Source: Bacterioplanes sanyensis (GTDB lineage: Bacteria > Pseudomonadota > Gammaproteobacteria > Pseudomonadales > Oceanobacteraceae). From it: 64,000 bases of DNA. The notes below the pieces were generated by a model that had not been told where the DNA came from, searched no databases, and was given only the letters and a program-made list of their open reading frames with translations. How positions within the stretch are numbered: position 1 is the first letter of the stretch; every line of letters begins with the position of its first letter. A program made the position numbers and the translations under genes. The DNA is taken from the NCBI RefSeq assembly GCF_014652515.1, contig NZ_BMYY01000002.1, forward strand, positions 141,450-205,449, written 5' to 3'. This document shows, one piece after another, positions 50,677 through 59,301 of this stretch.

Positions 50677-51378
50677 ATGTTAGAGCAGCGCCGGCTCGAT
50701 TATCTCGCCGCCATGGGCATCACTCAGTGGATGCCCAGACAGCCCTTGCCTCATGCCGCGCCATCGCGCTGGCTGCCAGATGTCTCCAACGCACCGAGCC
50801 ATGACGAGGTTGAGCAGCTGGCGGAGCAACATCACATTCCGCCCGTGGTCGCCAGTGAGCTGCTGGAGCTGGAGCAGCGCTCGCACCAACCAACGCCTGC
50901 TCCGGCACCGGCCCCCGTAGCGACGGACAGCGACGCCCCAGCCGATGCAGCGCCAGTTGATTTAACTCCGCCGCGCTTCGAGCTTTGGTTCGCGCGCGCC
51001 ACGGCGCGTGGTGTCTGGGTGGTTGATGGCCAGCAAGATCTGACCTTGCTGCGGCGCTTTATGCTGCGGGTGGTCACGGCGATGGGCGCTGAGCCCGATT
51101 TAAGCGCTGAGCCAGTGCAGTTTCGTTGGCCCTTTATTGAATCGCGCCAGCACGACCAAAGTCGTCCGGTGGCGTTGCAGGCGTTGCAGGCACAGTGGCA
51201 GTTTGTGCAGCAGCAAGGCGTCGGTTACGTCATCAGTGTGGGCTCAGATAGCCGTGACTGGCTGGCCGCCATTGAGGCCGATGTGTTTTTTCACATCGAC
51301 GATTTGCAGCAATGCCTGACGTCGGCGGCACATAAGCGAGCGTTGTGGCAAGCCCTGGTGTCATTGGAGTCGCTGTAA
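50677..51378 (+). CDS. holD: DNA polymerase III psi subunit, HolD-like
   Basis: 233 residues, longer than E. coli HolD (137). The N-terminal block RRLDYLAAMGITQWMPRQP aligns well with E. coli HolD RRDWQLQQLGITQWSLRRP, the segment that contacts the clamp loader. A Pro/Ala-rich linker (about 70-92) separates it from a C-terminal domain ending in HKRALWQALVSLESL. The gene lies directly upstream of rimI, as holD does in E. coli and Pseudomonas; the two overlap by one base. The long linker is typical of Pseudomonas-type psi. Often annotated only as hypothetical. Confidence 0.82.
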   Translation: MLEQRRLDYLAAMGITQWMPRQPLPHAAPSRWLPDVSNAPSHDEVEQLAEQHHIPPVVASELLELEQRSHQPTPAPAPAPVATDSDAPADAAPVDLTPPRFELWFARATARGVWVVDGQQDLTLLRRFMLRVVTAMGAEPDLSAEPVQFRWPFIESRQHDQSRPVALQALQAQWQFVQQQGVGYVISVGSDSRDWLAAIEADVFFHIDDLQQCLTSAAHKRALWQALVSLESL

Positions 51379-51818
51379 TGATTCGGGCCGCACAGCCACA
51401 AGACTTAGCCGCCATCATGCACATCGAACGACGAGCTCACGCCTTCCCCTGGAGTGAGCAAGTGATGCAGCAGTTCTTGCAACGCCCAGGCAGTGCTTGG
51501 GTGCTGGAGCAGCAAGGCGAGCTGGTCGGCCATGCCGTTATTCGTGTTATTGCCGGCGAGGGCGAGCTATTGACCATTGCCATTCACCCCGAACAACAAG
51601 GGCAAGGCTTGGGGCTGCAGTTGCTGCAAGCCATATTGCAGCAGTTTGCTCAGCAAGGGGCGGAGCAATGTTTTTTAGAAGTGCGTGCCAGCAACCACAG
51701 TGCGATTCAGTTGTATGAAAAACTCGGCTTTGCCTGTGCTGGTGTACGCAAAGACTATTACCCCTGCGCCCAAGGGCGTGAAGACGCTTGGATCTACTGC
51801 TTGGACCTGAGTGCATGA
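51378..51818 (+). CDS. rimI: Ribosomal protein S18 alanine N-acetyltransferase
   Basis: 146 residues. GNAT acetyltransferase that modifies the N-terminus of S18. Motifs: MIRAAQPQDLAAIMHIER, AHAFPWSE (RimI-specific), LLTIAIHPEQQGQGLGLQLL (acetyl-CoA loop) and LEVRASNHSAIQLYEKLGF. The ATG overlaps the holD stop (TAATG). The stop overlaps the next start (ATGA). Confidence 0.94.
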   Translation: MIRAAQPQDLAAIMHIERRAHAFPWSEQVMQQFLQRPGSAWVLEQQGELVGHAVIRVIAGEGELLTIAIHPEQQGQGLGLQLLQAILQQFAQQGAEQCFLEVRASNHSAIQLYEKLGFACAGVRKDYYPCAQGREDAWIYCLDLSA

Positions 51819-52492
51819 CGCCTTGGTACGATACTATTCCCACGCTGGTGCAAATTCTAACGGCTGTTAGTGGCTTGGCGGTGGCGGCGTGGGCATTGCT
51901 GGGCAGCAACTGGCAAGCGTTGCGTGAGCACAGTACGGCGCAACATTTGTTTGCTGGCAGTGTGCTGGTGATGGCCACTATGTGGGCCGGCAGTGCCGGT
52001 GTTCGCCCCGGTCTAGATTTTTATTTGCTCGGCTATACCGCTGCGGTATTGATGATGGGGCTGCGTTTGGCACTGGTGGCGGGCTTGCTGGCGTTGCTGC
52101 TCAATTCCATTATGGTGGCTTGGTTGCAAGGCGATGCTGCCTGGCCGATGTTGGGTTATCGCTATCTGGTGCAAATCGCGCTGCCCATGCTGTTTAGCTA
52201 TGGGTTTTATCGTTGGGTGTATTTGCGCATGGCGCATAACCCGTTCATTTATATGCTGGTGGCGGGCTTTTTCAATGCCGGCTTTACCCATGCCGTGGCG
52301 GACTTACTGAATGGCGGTGCCTTGTGGGCGCTGGGAGTCTATAGCGCCGAGCAAATCTGGCACGACTACCTGCGTTATTTTCCGCTGACGATGTTCCCGG
52401 AGGGCATTGTAAACGGCATGTTTATCGCGGGCATGGTGGCGTTTCATCCGCTGTGGCTGAGTACCTTCGATGAGGAGTCGTATTTTCGTTAG
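51815..52492 (+). CDS. CbiM-like membrane protein (ECF permease family)
   Basis: 225 residues with six or so membrane helices. The C-terminal PEGIVNGMFIAGMVAF and the helix pattern resemble the CbiM/energy-coupling-factor S-component family that handles cobalt or nickel; family ATPase and T-component genes are not adjacent. Coupled to rimI by a four-base overlap and convergent with regA, with stops overlapping by four bases. Substrate not determined. Confidence 0.65.
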   Translation: MTPWYDTIPTLVQILTAVSGLAVAAWALLGSNWQALREHSTAQHLFAGSVLVMATMWAGSAGVRPGLDFYLLGYTAAVLMMGLRLALVAGLLALLLNSIMVAWLQGDAAWPMLGYRYLVQIALPMLFSYGFYRWVYLRMAHNPFIYMLVAGFFNAGFTHAVADLLNGGALWALGVYSAEQIWHDYLRYFPLTMFPEGIVNGMFIAGMVAFHPLWLSTFDEESYFR

Positions 52493-53019
52493 CGCGGCGC
52501 GTATTTCTGTAACTTGCGCTGCAAAGTGCGACGGTGCATGTTGAGTGCCCGAGCTGTGGCTGAAATATTGCCCTCGTGCTCATTTAACACCCGTTGAATA
52601 TGCTCCCACTCCATGCGATCCACCGACATCACTTCGCCTGGCTCTGTTTCGGCCAGCTCCTCGTTGTCATCATCAGCAAACGCGCGCAGCAACTCGTGAA
52701 TGGTGGCGGGCTTGTGCAAGTAGTTGTGCGCGCCTTGTTTAACCGCCTCAACGGCCGTGGCAATGCTGGCATAGCCCGTCAGCATGACGATGCGACAGCC
52801 TGGTAGCAGTTGGCGCAGTGGCTGAATCAGTTGCAGGCCGGAGGCCTCGGCCAAGCGCAAATCCAGGGCGATCCAGTGAGGCTCAAACTCGCGTGCTTGC
52901 AGCAACGCTTGCTCGCCATCACTGGCGGTAGCAACCTCATAGCCACGACGGCTAAGGCCGCGAGCCAGTACTTCAGTAAAGTGCGGATCATCGTCAACAA
53001 TCAGCAAGCGGGTCGACAT
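52489..53019 (-). CDS. regA: Response regulator, RegA/PrrA/RoxR family
   Basis: 176 residues. Receiver domain with LLIVDDDPHF, IALDLRLAEASGLQLI (phosphoryl Asp), MLTGYASIATAVEAVKQGA and LHKP; the C-terminal Fis-like helix-turn-helix reads HEGNISATARALNMHRRTLQRKL, identical in kind to RegA/PrrA/ActR. These regulators control respiration, electron sinks and redox balance. Immediately downstream of its kinase gene with a 3-bp gap. Called roxR in Pseudomonas. Confidence 0.92.
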   Translation of the reverse strand: MSTRLLIVDDDPHFTEVLARGLSRRGYEVATASDGEQALLQAREFEPHWIALDLRLAEASGLQLIQPLRQLLPGCRIVMLTGYASIATAVEAVKQGAHNYLHKPATIHELLRAFADDDNEELAETEPGEVMSVDRMEWEHIQRVLNEHEGNISATARALNMHRRTLQRKLQKYAPR

Positions 53020-53022
53020 GGG

Positions 53023-54276
53023 TTAGCCTCGTTGCGCTCGTAAGGGAAGGAATAAACGGCTGATGCTGGCGCCGCTGGGGCTGGCGATTAGCTCAATACG
53101 GCCGCCAAATTGCTCAACACTGGCATTGCTCAAATACAGCCCGATGCCCATGCCTTGTTGCTTACTGCTGTTAAACAACGGCTGCTGTTGAATATGGCGA
53201 CTGGCTTCTGGATCGGGCTGAATAATATCCAGCTGCCATTGCTGTTGTTGCACTCTGGCTTCCAGCTGCACCGGCAAGCTGCCGGCTTCAGCGGCGTTGT
53301 CGAGTAGGTTTAACAGTGCTTGGTCTAGCAGTGGCGAAGACGGCACCCAAGCTGCGGATTCTATGCCGTGATCTTCCCACAGGGCATTGGGCTGCGACAG
53401 GCGCCAGCGATGCAATAACTGGCACAGCCAGGGGTAGGCTGCTTGTGTGCCTTCTTCATAGGCGTGACGACCGGCGGCGGCCAAATGCTGCAGGGACTGG
53501 CGACATAGGGCCACCTGCTCGCGCAATATATGCCAGTCATGGCGAGGCACTGTGACCTGGGGCTGGTCTTGTGCGTCTTCCGTCAGTTCGTTCAGCAGCA
53601 TTTGCATGGTCATCAGTGGCGTTCCCATTTCATGGGCGGTGCCAGCAGCCAGCGTGGCGATGCCGATTAGCTGCTCATTTTTTAATTGCTGCTCGCGCAG
53701 GCGCCGGATTTCATCCTGTTGCTGCTGTTGGCGCTGGCGCAGTTGCGGAATAAACACCACCACAATCAGAGCACTGATAATAAAGGTCAGCCACATGCCG
53801 GCCAGGTGCCAGTCGAACAGCGTATGGCCCATGGCATGGCTCATGTTATCGCTGGCAGCGGGCCGGGTTAACAGTGGCTGATACCACTGGCTGAGCAGGC
53901 TGTAATCGGCGATGCATAAGACGCCCAGCGACAATAAATAGGCGCGCGGTAAGGCATAAGCACCGACCACCAATAACACCAGAAAATAGGAAATAAATGG
54001 GTTGGTGGCGCCGCCGGTAAAAAACAGCAAGCCGGTCAGCAGCTGCACTTCAAACGCTAGGTGCAGCAGCAGGTGCCAGTCTTGTGCTTGGCCCCGTTGG
54101 CCTTGCCACAGGTTCACCAGCAGCAAGGGCATATACAGCGCTAATAAGCCCCAGGCCGGTGCCAGCTTATGAAAGCCCTGCCATTGCAAGTAGGTCAAAA
54201 ACAATAACCAGACGGTGGCGATGGCCAGCCGCAGAGCGGCCAGACGCGGCATCAGAAAATTCAAATGTTGATTCAT
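53023..54276 (-). CDS. regB: Redox sensor kinase, RegB/PrrB/RoxS family
   Basis: 417 residues with about six N-terminal membrane helices. GGATNPFISYFLVLLVVGAY contains the family GGxxNPF quinone-interacting motif. The H box is AAGTAHEMGTPLMTMQMLL, followed by REQVALCRQSLQHLA, whose Cys sits where RegB has its redox-active cysteine. N and G boxes: LNLLDNAAEAG and GMGIGLYLSNA. ATG 54276 gives the conserved start; the longer frame to 54324 is not favoured. Forms an operon with regA. Confidence 0.9.
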   Translation of the reverse strand: MNQHLNFLMPRLAALRLAIATVWLLFLTYLQWQGFHKLAPAWGLLALYMPLLLVNLWQGQRGQAQDWHLLLHLAFEVQLLTGLLFFTGGATNPFISYFLVLLVVGAYALPRAYLLSLGVLCIADYSLLSQWYQPLLTRPAASDNMSHAMGHTLFDWHLAGMWLTFIISALIVVVFIPQLRQRQQQQQDEIRRLREQQLKNEQLIGIATLAAGTAHEMGTPLMTMQMLLNELTEDAQDQPQVTVPRHDWHILREQVALCRQSLQHLAAAGRHAYEEGTQAAYPWLCQLLHRWRLSQPNALWEDHGIESAAWVPSSPLLDQALLNLLDNAAEAGSLPVQLEARVQQQQWQLDIIQPDPEASRHIQQQPLFNSSKQQGMGIGLYLSNASVEQFGGRIELIASPSGASISRLFLPLRAQRG

Positions 54277-54333
54277 CGCCGCAGTATATCTTGAGGCTTG
54301 GCGGGGAAAACAGCGCCGAGGCAATTTGTCGCA

Positions 54334-55431
54334 TCAAAAGCGCTGCACCGCGCTGGCTTTAATCTGTGCCCACACGCGCTTTCCTGGCTGCAGTTGCAAC
54401 TGCTGACAGGAGCGCTGGGTAATCAGTGCCAAAATGGCCTGCGCGGGCGAGTCATCGCGATGGTGCAAGCGCAAGGTCAGACACTGCTGGCTGGCATTGT
54501 AAGGGCGTACATGCTCGATGGTGGCGGCCAGCTGATTGAGCAAGCTGCTGTCACTCAGCGGCTGTAGACTCAGGCTGATATCTCGGGCCAGCAAGCGCAG
54601 TTGCAAGCGTTGGCCAGGCTGAGCCTCTTGTTGCTCCATCCACAGTGAGAAGCCATCGCCTGTTATCTGTGCCAAACCGTCGTCGCTGATCTGACTCACC
54701 GTGGCGCGAACAGCAGTGCCCAAAGGCTGATCGAGAGACTGCTCAAAAGGCAGCAAGGTTTGATGATGGCCAAAAGCCTGAGTAAGAGGTTGCGGCGGCT
54801 GACTTTGGCCTTCGTCGATCAAAATAACTTGCTGCGCCAGACGGGTAACCTCATCCACTGAGTGACTGACGTACAGTACCGGGCCTGTGAATAGCTCGGG
54901 CAAGCGCTCCAACATAGGCAAGATGGCTTGGCGGCGGCGGTTATCTAGGGCTGCTAATGGCTCATCCAATAGCAACAGCTGTGGACGAGTCAGTAAGGCA
55001 CGCAGCAAGGCAATGCGCTGGCGCTCACCGCCTGACAGTTGCGCTGCGTGCTTATCGAGCAGGTGTTCGACTTGCAGCACCGGCAGCAAAGCGGACAGCT
55101 CATCGTTGGTTAACGGTTGCGGCGCGCGTTTACGGGCATAATCCAAGTTGCCTTGCACGCTCAGGTGCGGCAGCAGGCTGGCTTCTTGAAAAACGTAGCC
55201 GAGCCTGCGCTGGTGAGGCGGGCGCTGTTGCTGTGGGCTAAGCCAAGGCTGACCGTTGACGGTAATGGTGCCTTGGGCTGGCTCTAGGCCAGCTAAGCAG
55301 CGCAATAAGGTCGTTTTACCGCTGCCGGAAGGCCCAAACAAGGCGGTAATGCCGCCACCGTCGATGCCTGCTTGGGCGCTGAGATGAAAGCCTGGGCGTG
55401 ACAGCTGCAGATCGAACTCCAGTTGGCTCAT
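54334..55431 (-). CDS. modC: Molybdate ABC importer ATPase
   Basis: 365 residues. Walker A GPSGSGKTTLLRCLAGL, signature LSGGERQRIALLRALLTRP, Walker B LLLLDEPLAALD, then a C-terminal regulatory region with the MOP-like fold (GTAVRATVSQISDDGLAQIT, then EHVRPYNASQQC) that binds molybdate. The start overlaps modB by four bases. Molybdenum is needed by xanthine dehydrogenase encoded at 28364-33096. Confidence 0.93.
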   Translation of the reverse strand: MSQLEFDLQLSRPGFHLSAQAGIDGGGITALFGPSGSGKTTLLRCLAGLEPAQGTITVNGQPWLSPQQQRPPHQRRLGYVFQEASLLPHLSVQGNLDYARKRAPQPLTNDELSALLPVLQVEHLLDKHAAQLSGGERQRIALLRALLTRPQLLLLDEPLAALDNRRRQAILPMLERLPELFTGPVLYVSHSVDEVTRLAQQVILIDEGQSQPPQPLTQAFGHHQTLLPFEQSLDQPLGTAVRATVSQISDDGLAQITGDGFSLWMEQQEAQPGQRLQLRLLARDISLSLQPLSDSSLLNQLAATIEHVRPYNASQQCLTLRLHHRDDSPAQAILALITQRSCQQLQLQPGKRVWAQIKASAVQRF

Positions 55432-56099
55432 CGCTTCGCCCCGCGGTTGAGGCTGTACATCAACACCAGCACGATAAAAGAAAACACCAGCATAACGGCA
55501 GATAAGCGATGGGCCTGGCCGTAGTTTAATGCCTCAACGTGGTCATAAATTTGCACCGCAATCACTCGGGTTTCGCCCTCAATATTGCCGCCGATCATCA
55601 ATACCACGCCAAACTCGCCCAAGGTATGGGCAAAGCCCAAAACGGCGGCCGTTAGCAAACCGCGCCAACATAGCGGCAATACCACAGTCATAAAGCGATC
55701 GAGCGGACCTGCGCCCAGTGTTGCCGCTACCTCTAACGCTCGTTCGTCTAGGGTCTGCATCGCCGCCTGCAGCGGTTGCACCACAAACGGCAGTGAATAC
55801 AACACAGATGCCACCACCAGGCCTGCAAAGGTAAAGGGCAAAGGACCAATGCCTATGGCTTCTAACGCTTGTCCGAGAGGACTGTTGGGCCCCAGCCCCA
55901 CCAGCAAATAAAACCCCAACACCGTTGGCGGTAACACCAGTGGCATGGCCACCAAAGCAGACACGGGTGCCTGCCAGCGTGACTGGGTACGTGCCAGCCA
56001 CCAAGCCAGTGGCAAGCCGATGAGCAATAAAATAAAGGTAACCAGCGCGGCGAGTTTAACGGTTAGCCCAATGGCGGTGAGATCTGATTCAGTCAGCAT
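55428..56099 (-). CDS. modB: Molybdate ABC importer permease
   Basis: 223 residues, five membrane helices. The EAA-type coupling loop is EVAATLGAGPLDRFMTVVLP, preceded by the Mod family block VLPPTVLGFYLLVGLGPNSPLG. Overlaps modA by 11 bp and modC by four. Confidence 0.94.
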   Translation of the reverse strand: MLTESDLTAIGLTVKLAALVTFILLLIGLPLAWWLARTQSRWQAPVSALVAMPLVLPPTVLGFYLLVGLGPNSPLGQALEAIGIGPLPFTFAGLVVASVLYSLPFVVQPLQAAMQTLDERALEVAATLGAGPLDRFMTVVLPLCWRGLLTAAVLGFAHTLGEFGVVLMIGGNIEGETRVIAVQIYDHVEALNYGQAHRLSAVMLVFSFIVLVLMYSLNRGAKR

Positions 56100-56868
56100 G
56101 GGGCGAGCGATAACCGTAAGCAGTTAACAGTGGTTGGGCTTTGGCGGATAACAAAAACTGCACCAGCTGCTGAGCCTGTTGGTATTGCTGTTGGCTCTGG
56201 CGGCGATGGCGAATGATGGCCAAGTCTTGGCGGATGGGTTGGTGCAATACGTCTGGCACCAGCCACACACTGCCTGGCCATTGCATAGCCGTTTGCTGCG
56301 CACGGTGGATATGCGATACCGCCACAAAGCCCATATCGGCATTGGCGGTGGCCACAAATTGATGGGTTTGGCTGACGTTCTCGCCCAGCACCGTGCGCTC
56401 ACGAATGCCTTGGCTAATGGCCGCCGGTAAGTTGAGTGCCAGCAAGGTTTGCTGTGCCGCCAGGCCATAGGGCGCAAGCCGTGGGTTGGCCATTGCCAGG
56501 CGTTCGACATGGCCTTGCTTGAGGCGGGCCAGCACATCAATGTCTTCCTGCGCAGACCACAATGCCAAACGCCCGATGGCATAAGTGTGGGCACGGCTGG
56601 CCAGCCCCTGTTTTACCAGTGCTTCTGGCTTGTGGCGATCGGCAGACAACAGCACATCAAACGGTGCACCGTGTTGAATTTGGGCGTAAAGCTTGCCCGA
56701 GGAGCCACTGCTGATACGAATATCCGCTTGCGGATGCTGATGTTGATAGGCCTCAACCAGCGCCTGCAATGGGGCGCTAAAGTTAGCCGCAACAGCGATG
56801 CGAATCGGCTCTGCCATCAGGCTCTGACTGGCCAGTAGCCACAGCAATAACACACAGCGATAAATCAC
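56089..56868 (-). CDS. modA: Molybdate-binding periplasmic protein
   Basis: 259 residues from GTG 56868, which has GGAG eight bases upstream and starts a good signal peptide (CVLLLWLLASQSLMAEP); a longer frame to 56961 would add an unlikely N-region. Mature motifs: IRIAVAANFSAPLQAL, SSGSSGKLYAQIQHGAPFDV (oxyanion Ser) and DVLLSADRHKPEAL. First gene of modABC. No ModE gene or recognisable ModE operator was seen upstream. Confidence 0.92.
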   Translation of the reverse strand: MIYRCVLLLWLLASQSLMAEPIRIAVAANFSAPLQALVEAYQHQHPQADIRISSGSSGKLYAQIQHGAPFDVLLSADRHKPEALVKQGLASRAHTYAIGRLALWSAQEDIDVLARLKQGHVERLAMANPRLAPYGLAAQQTLLALNLPAAISQGIRERTVLGENVSQTHQFVATANADMGFVAVSHIHRAQQTAMQWPGSVWLVPDVLHQPIRQDLAIIRHRRQSQQQYQQAQQLVQFLLSAKAQPLLTAYGYRSPHAD

Positions 56869-57016
56869 AAGCAACACTCCGCAGCGAAAAACTATGGCAG
56901 TATACCTGTGCTGGCGGGCGTCGTAAGCACAGTGAGTGTCTGCACATCTGCCTCTGTTCAAGCCATCAGGTTGGCTATTAGTGTGCCGTATTTAAAGTAA
57001 TTTAAGGAGATCATCG

Positions 57017-57751
57017 ATGGCCATCATCGAGCTGGAAAAGCGCCACCGTGTGGCAGTGGTCAGCATGAACCAAGGTGAGAATCGTCATAATCCGGCTTTT
57101 TTGGCGGCTTTTAATCAAGTGCTCGACGAAGTTGAAGCCGACCATGATTATCGCGCTTTGGTGCTGGCGTCTAGCGACGATAAAAACTGGAGCTTGGGGC
57201 TGGATACGGACTGGCTATTCAATGCCTGCAAGGCACAACAAGATGATGACATTCGCCAGCTATTAAATGGCTTGATTCAGCTGTTTAAGCGTTTATTGAG
57301 CTTTCCTGTGCCTGTGATTGCAGCGCTCAATGGTCACACTTATGGCAACGGTGCCGTGCTGGCGTGCGCCTGTGATTTTCGCTTTATGCGTGCTGATCGT
57401 GGCTTTTTCTGCTTTCCAGAGATAAATGTAGGCGTGCCGTTTTTTCCCAGCATGTTTGAACTGATCGAGCGGGTCATGCCGAGTCGTTTGTTTAATCGCA
57501 TGCTGCACACAGGCGAGCGCCAGGATGCCACCACGCTGTTGCAGGCGGGTGTGATCGAGCAAGCCATTGAAGGGGCGGATGAAACACTGGAGCAAGCTCA
57601 AGCCTTTGCGCAAACATTTGATAAACCGCGTTGGGTATTTGCAGAAAACAAACAGCGGCGCTTCCGCCCAGTTTTTGAAGCCATGGAGAAACATGATCCG
57701 CAAGCCACCGAGTATTTGATTTTTGCATTAGCGCAGCAGTATCGAAACTAA
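57017..57751 (+). CDS. Enoyl-CoA hydratase/isomerase family protein
   Basis: 244 residues. Crotonase fold: SLGLDTDWLF, the oxyanion-hole region HTYGNGAVLACACDFRFM and FPEINVGVPFF. The usual catalytic Glu pair of hydratases is not obvious: the position after the oxyanion-hole helix has Asn/Val, so an isomerase or other crotonase activity is more likely. AAGGAG lies just ahead of the ATG. Convergent with the photolyase gene, whose stop overlaps by four bases. No fatty-acid operon around it. Confidence 0.82.
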   Translation: MAIIELEKRHRVAVVSMNQGENRHNPAFLAAFNQVLDEVEADHDYRALVLASSDDKNWSLGLDTDWLFNACKAQQDDDIRQLLNGLIQLFKRLLSFPVPVIAALNGHTYGNGAVLACACDFRFMRADRGFFCFPEINVGVPFFPSMFELIERVMPSRLFNRMLHTGERQDATTLLQAGVIEQAIEGADETLEQAQAFAQTFDKPRWVFAENKQRRFRPVFEAMEKHDPQATEYLIFALAQQYRN

Positions 57752-59301
57752 AATAAACTTAATTGCTGGCTGTGTGTCGACTTTTTATTCGCACGACGGC
57801 TGCGTTTGCGCGAGCCGTGTTTATGGCCAATATCGCGCGCGGTGGCCATAAATTCAGCGTCGCGCAACTGGGTGATGTGTGCTTTGGCACGGCGACTGGC
57901 TTGGGCAAAGTCGACCAAGGGCTCTGGGTAGTGCTGGCCCAAAATCACGCCGCTTTGGCGCTGCTGGCTGGCCGGCATTAACCAAGGCTGGTGAATCCAG
58001 GCATTGCTGACGCTGCGCAGCTCGGGTAGCCAGCGACGAATAAACTCCCCCTTGGGGTCGAGCTTTTGCGCTTGCAGGGTGGGGTTATAAATGCGCGGTA
58101 TGTTAATGCCGGTGGTGCCGGCTTGCATTTGCACTTGCGGATAATGAATCCCCGGCTCGTAATCAACAAACTGTGCTGCCAAAAACTGTGCTGCTGGTTG
58201 CCAGGGCTGCCACAGTGGATAGCTGATGATCGACATCAACATGGCGCGCATACGGAAATTGAGCCAACCGTGATGATGCAAATAGCGCATGCAAGCATCC
58301 ACTAACGGCCAGCCCGTTCGGCCTTGCCGCCAGGCCTGTTGCCAGTCGGAATTTATGTCGCTGCGCAGCTGGCGATAAGCTGGATGCAGCGCTTGCCACT
58401 CCATATCCGGCTGGTCTTCTAATTTCTGAATAAAATGGCAATGCCACCACAAACGGCTTTCAAAGGCAGTCAGGCTGCGTTTGAAATACTTGTCTGTGCA
58501 CTGCTGTTTTTGCCAGCGTACAGCATGTACTAACTCCCGCACGCTGATGCAGCCCATGGCTAAATAGGGGCTAAGGCGTGAGCAAGCTTGCTCGGCGGTT
58601 AATGGCGAGCTGATGGATGAGCGATAAAAGCGCCCGCGCTGGTCAATAAAGCTTTGCCATAATGCCAGTGCCTGCTCCCGACCACCTAGCTGGCGGCCTG
58701 GGCAGGGCCAATGATCGTGGCTGGCATGGTTAGGTCTGATATCGGCGGGTAAATCGCCAATGGGGTGGCTGCCCGGCAGCAGGCAGGCATTGGCGTTTGC
58801 TAGCAAGTGCTTAGGCGCAGAGGTTAGCGCTTGTTGCATAAATACTTGCCAATGTTCGGCCCATTGGTCGCGATCAGGGTTGGGGCGTAAAACCCCAAAC
58901 TGCGGTGACTGCTGCCAGTGAACATTTAGCTGTCGGCATTTATTCTCGACTTTTATATCGCGTTGATAGGTCCAGAAATTACCGGTTTCTTGATGGCTAA
59001 ATAATGCTAATTGATGCCCCTGCTGTTGCCACTTTTCTAATTGCTCGGCCAAATCAGTGCTAATAAAACACAGCCCAGCGCCGCCCAGCTGCCGCCAATG
59101 TTGATTGAGCGCTTGCAGGCTTTCATAAATGAAGGCCCACTGACGCTGACTGGTATCTGGTAATTGCCAATAGTCATGTTCCAGGGCATATAGCCCTACC
59201 AACGGGCAATCATAGCGGCGGCAATAATCCAGCGCCTGCTGCAGTGGCGGGTGATCCACCAACCTTAAATCGCGTTTAAACCAAACGACGGCGACGTGCA
59301 T
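57748..59301 (-). CDS. Photolyase/cryptochrome family protein
   Basis: 517 residues. N-terminal antenna domain HVAVVWFKRDLRLVDHPPL; FAD-binding part with GRFYRSSISSPLTAEQACSR, LSPYLAMGCISVRELV and the GWPLVDACMRYLHHHGWLNF block. The family-typical NGNWQW stretch is replaced by GIHYPQVQMQAGTTGINIPR, placing it in a divergent bacterial branch whose activity (CPD repair or signalling) is not certain. The basic tail (KHGSRKRSRRANKKS) may aid DNA contact. Last gene of the light-repair cluster. Confidence 0.85.
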   Translation of the reverse strand: MHVAVVWFKRDLRLVDHPPLQQALDYCRRYDCPLVGLYALEHDYWQLPDTSQRQWAFIYESLQALNQHWRQLGGAGLCFISTDLAEQLEKWQQQGHQLALFSHQETGNFWTYQRDIKVENKCRQLNVHWQQSPQFGVLRPNPDRDQWAEHWQVFMQQALTSAPKHLLANANACLLPGSHPIGDLPADIRPNHASHDHWPCPGRQLGGREQALALWQSFIDQRGRFYRSSISSPLTAEQACSRLSPYLAMGCISVRELVHAVRWQKQQCTDKYFKRSLTAFESRLWWHCHFIQKLEDQPDMEWQALHPAYRQLRSDINSDWQQAWRQGRTGWPLVDACMRYLHHHGWLNFRMRAMLMSIISYPLWQPWQPAAQFLAAQFVDYEPGIHYPQVQMQAGTTGINIPRIYNPTLQAQKLDPKGEFIRRWLPELRSVSNAWIHQPWLMPASQQRQSGVILGQHYPEPLVDFAQASRRAKAHITQLRDAEFMATARDIGHKHGSRKRSRRANKKSTHSQQLSLF

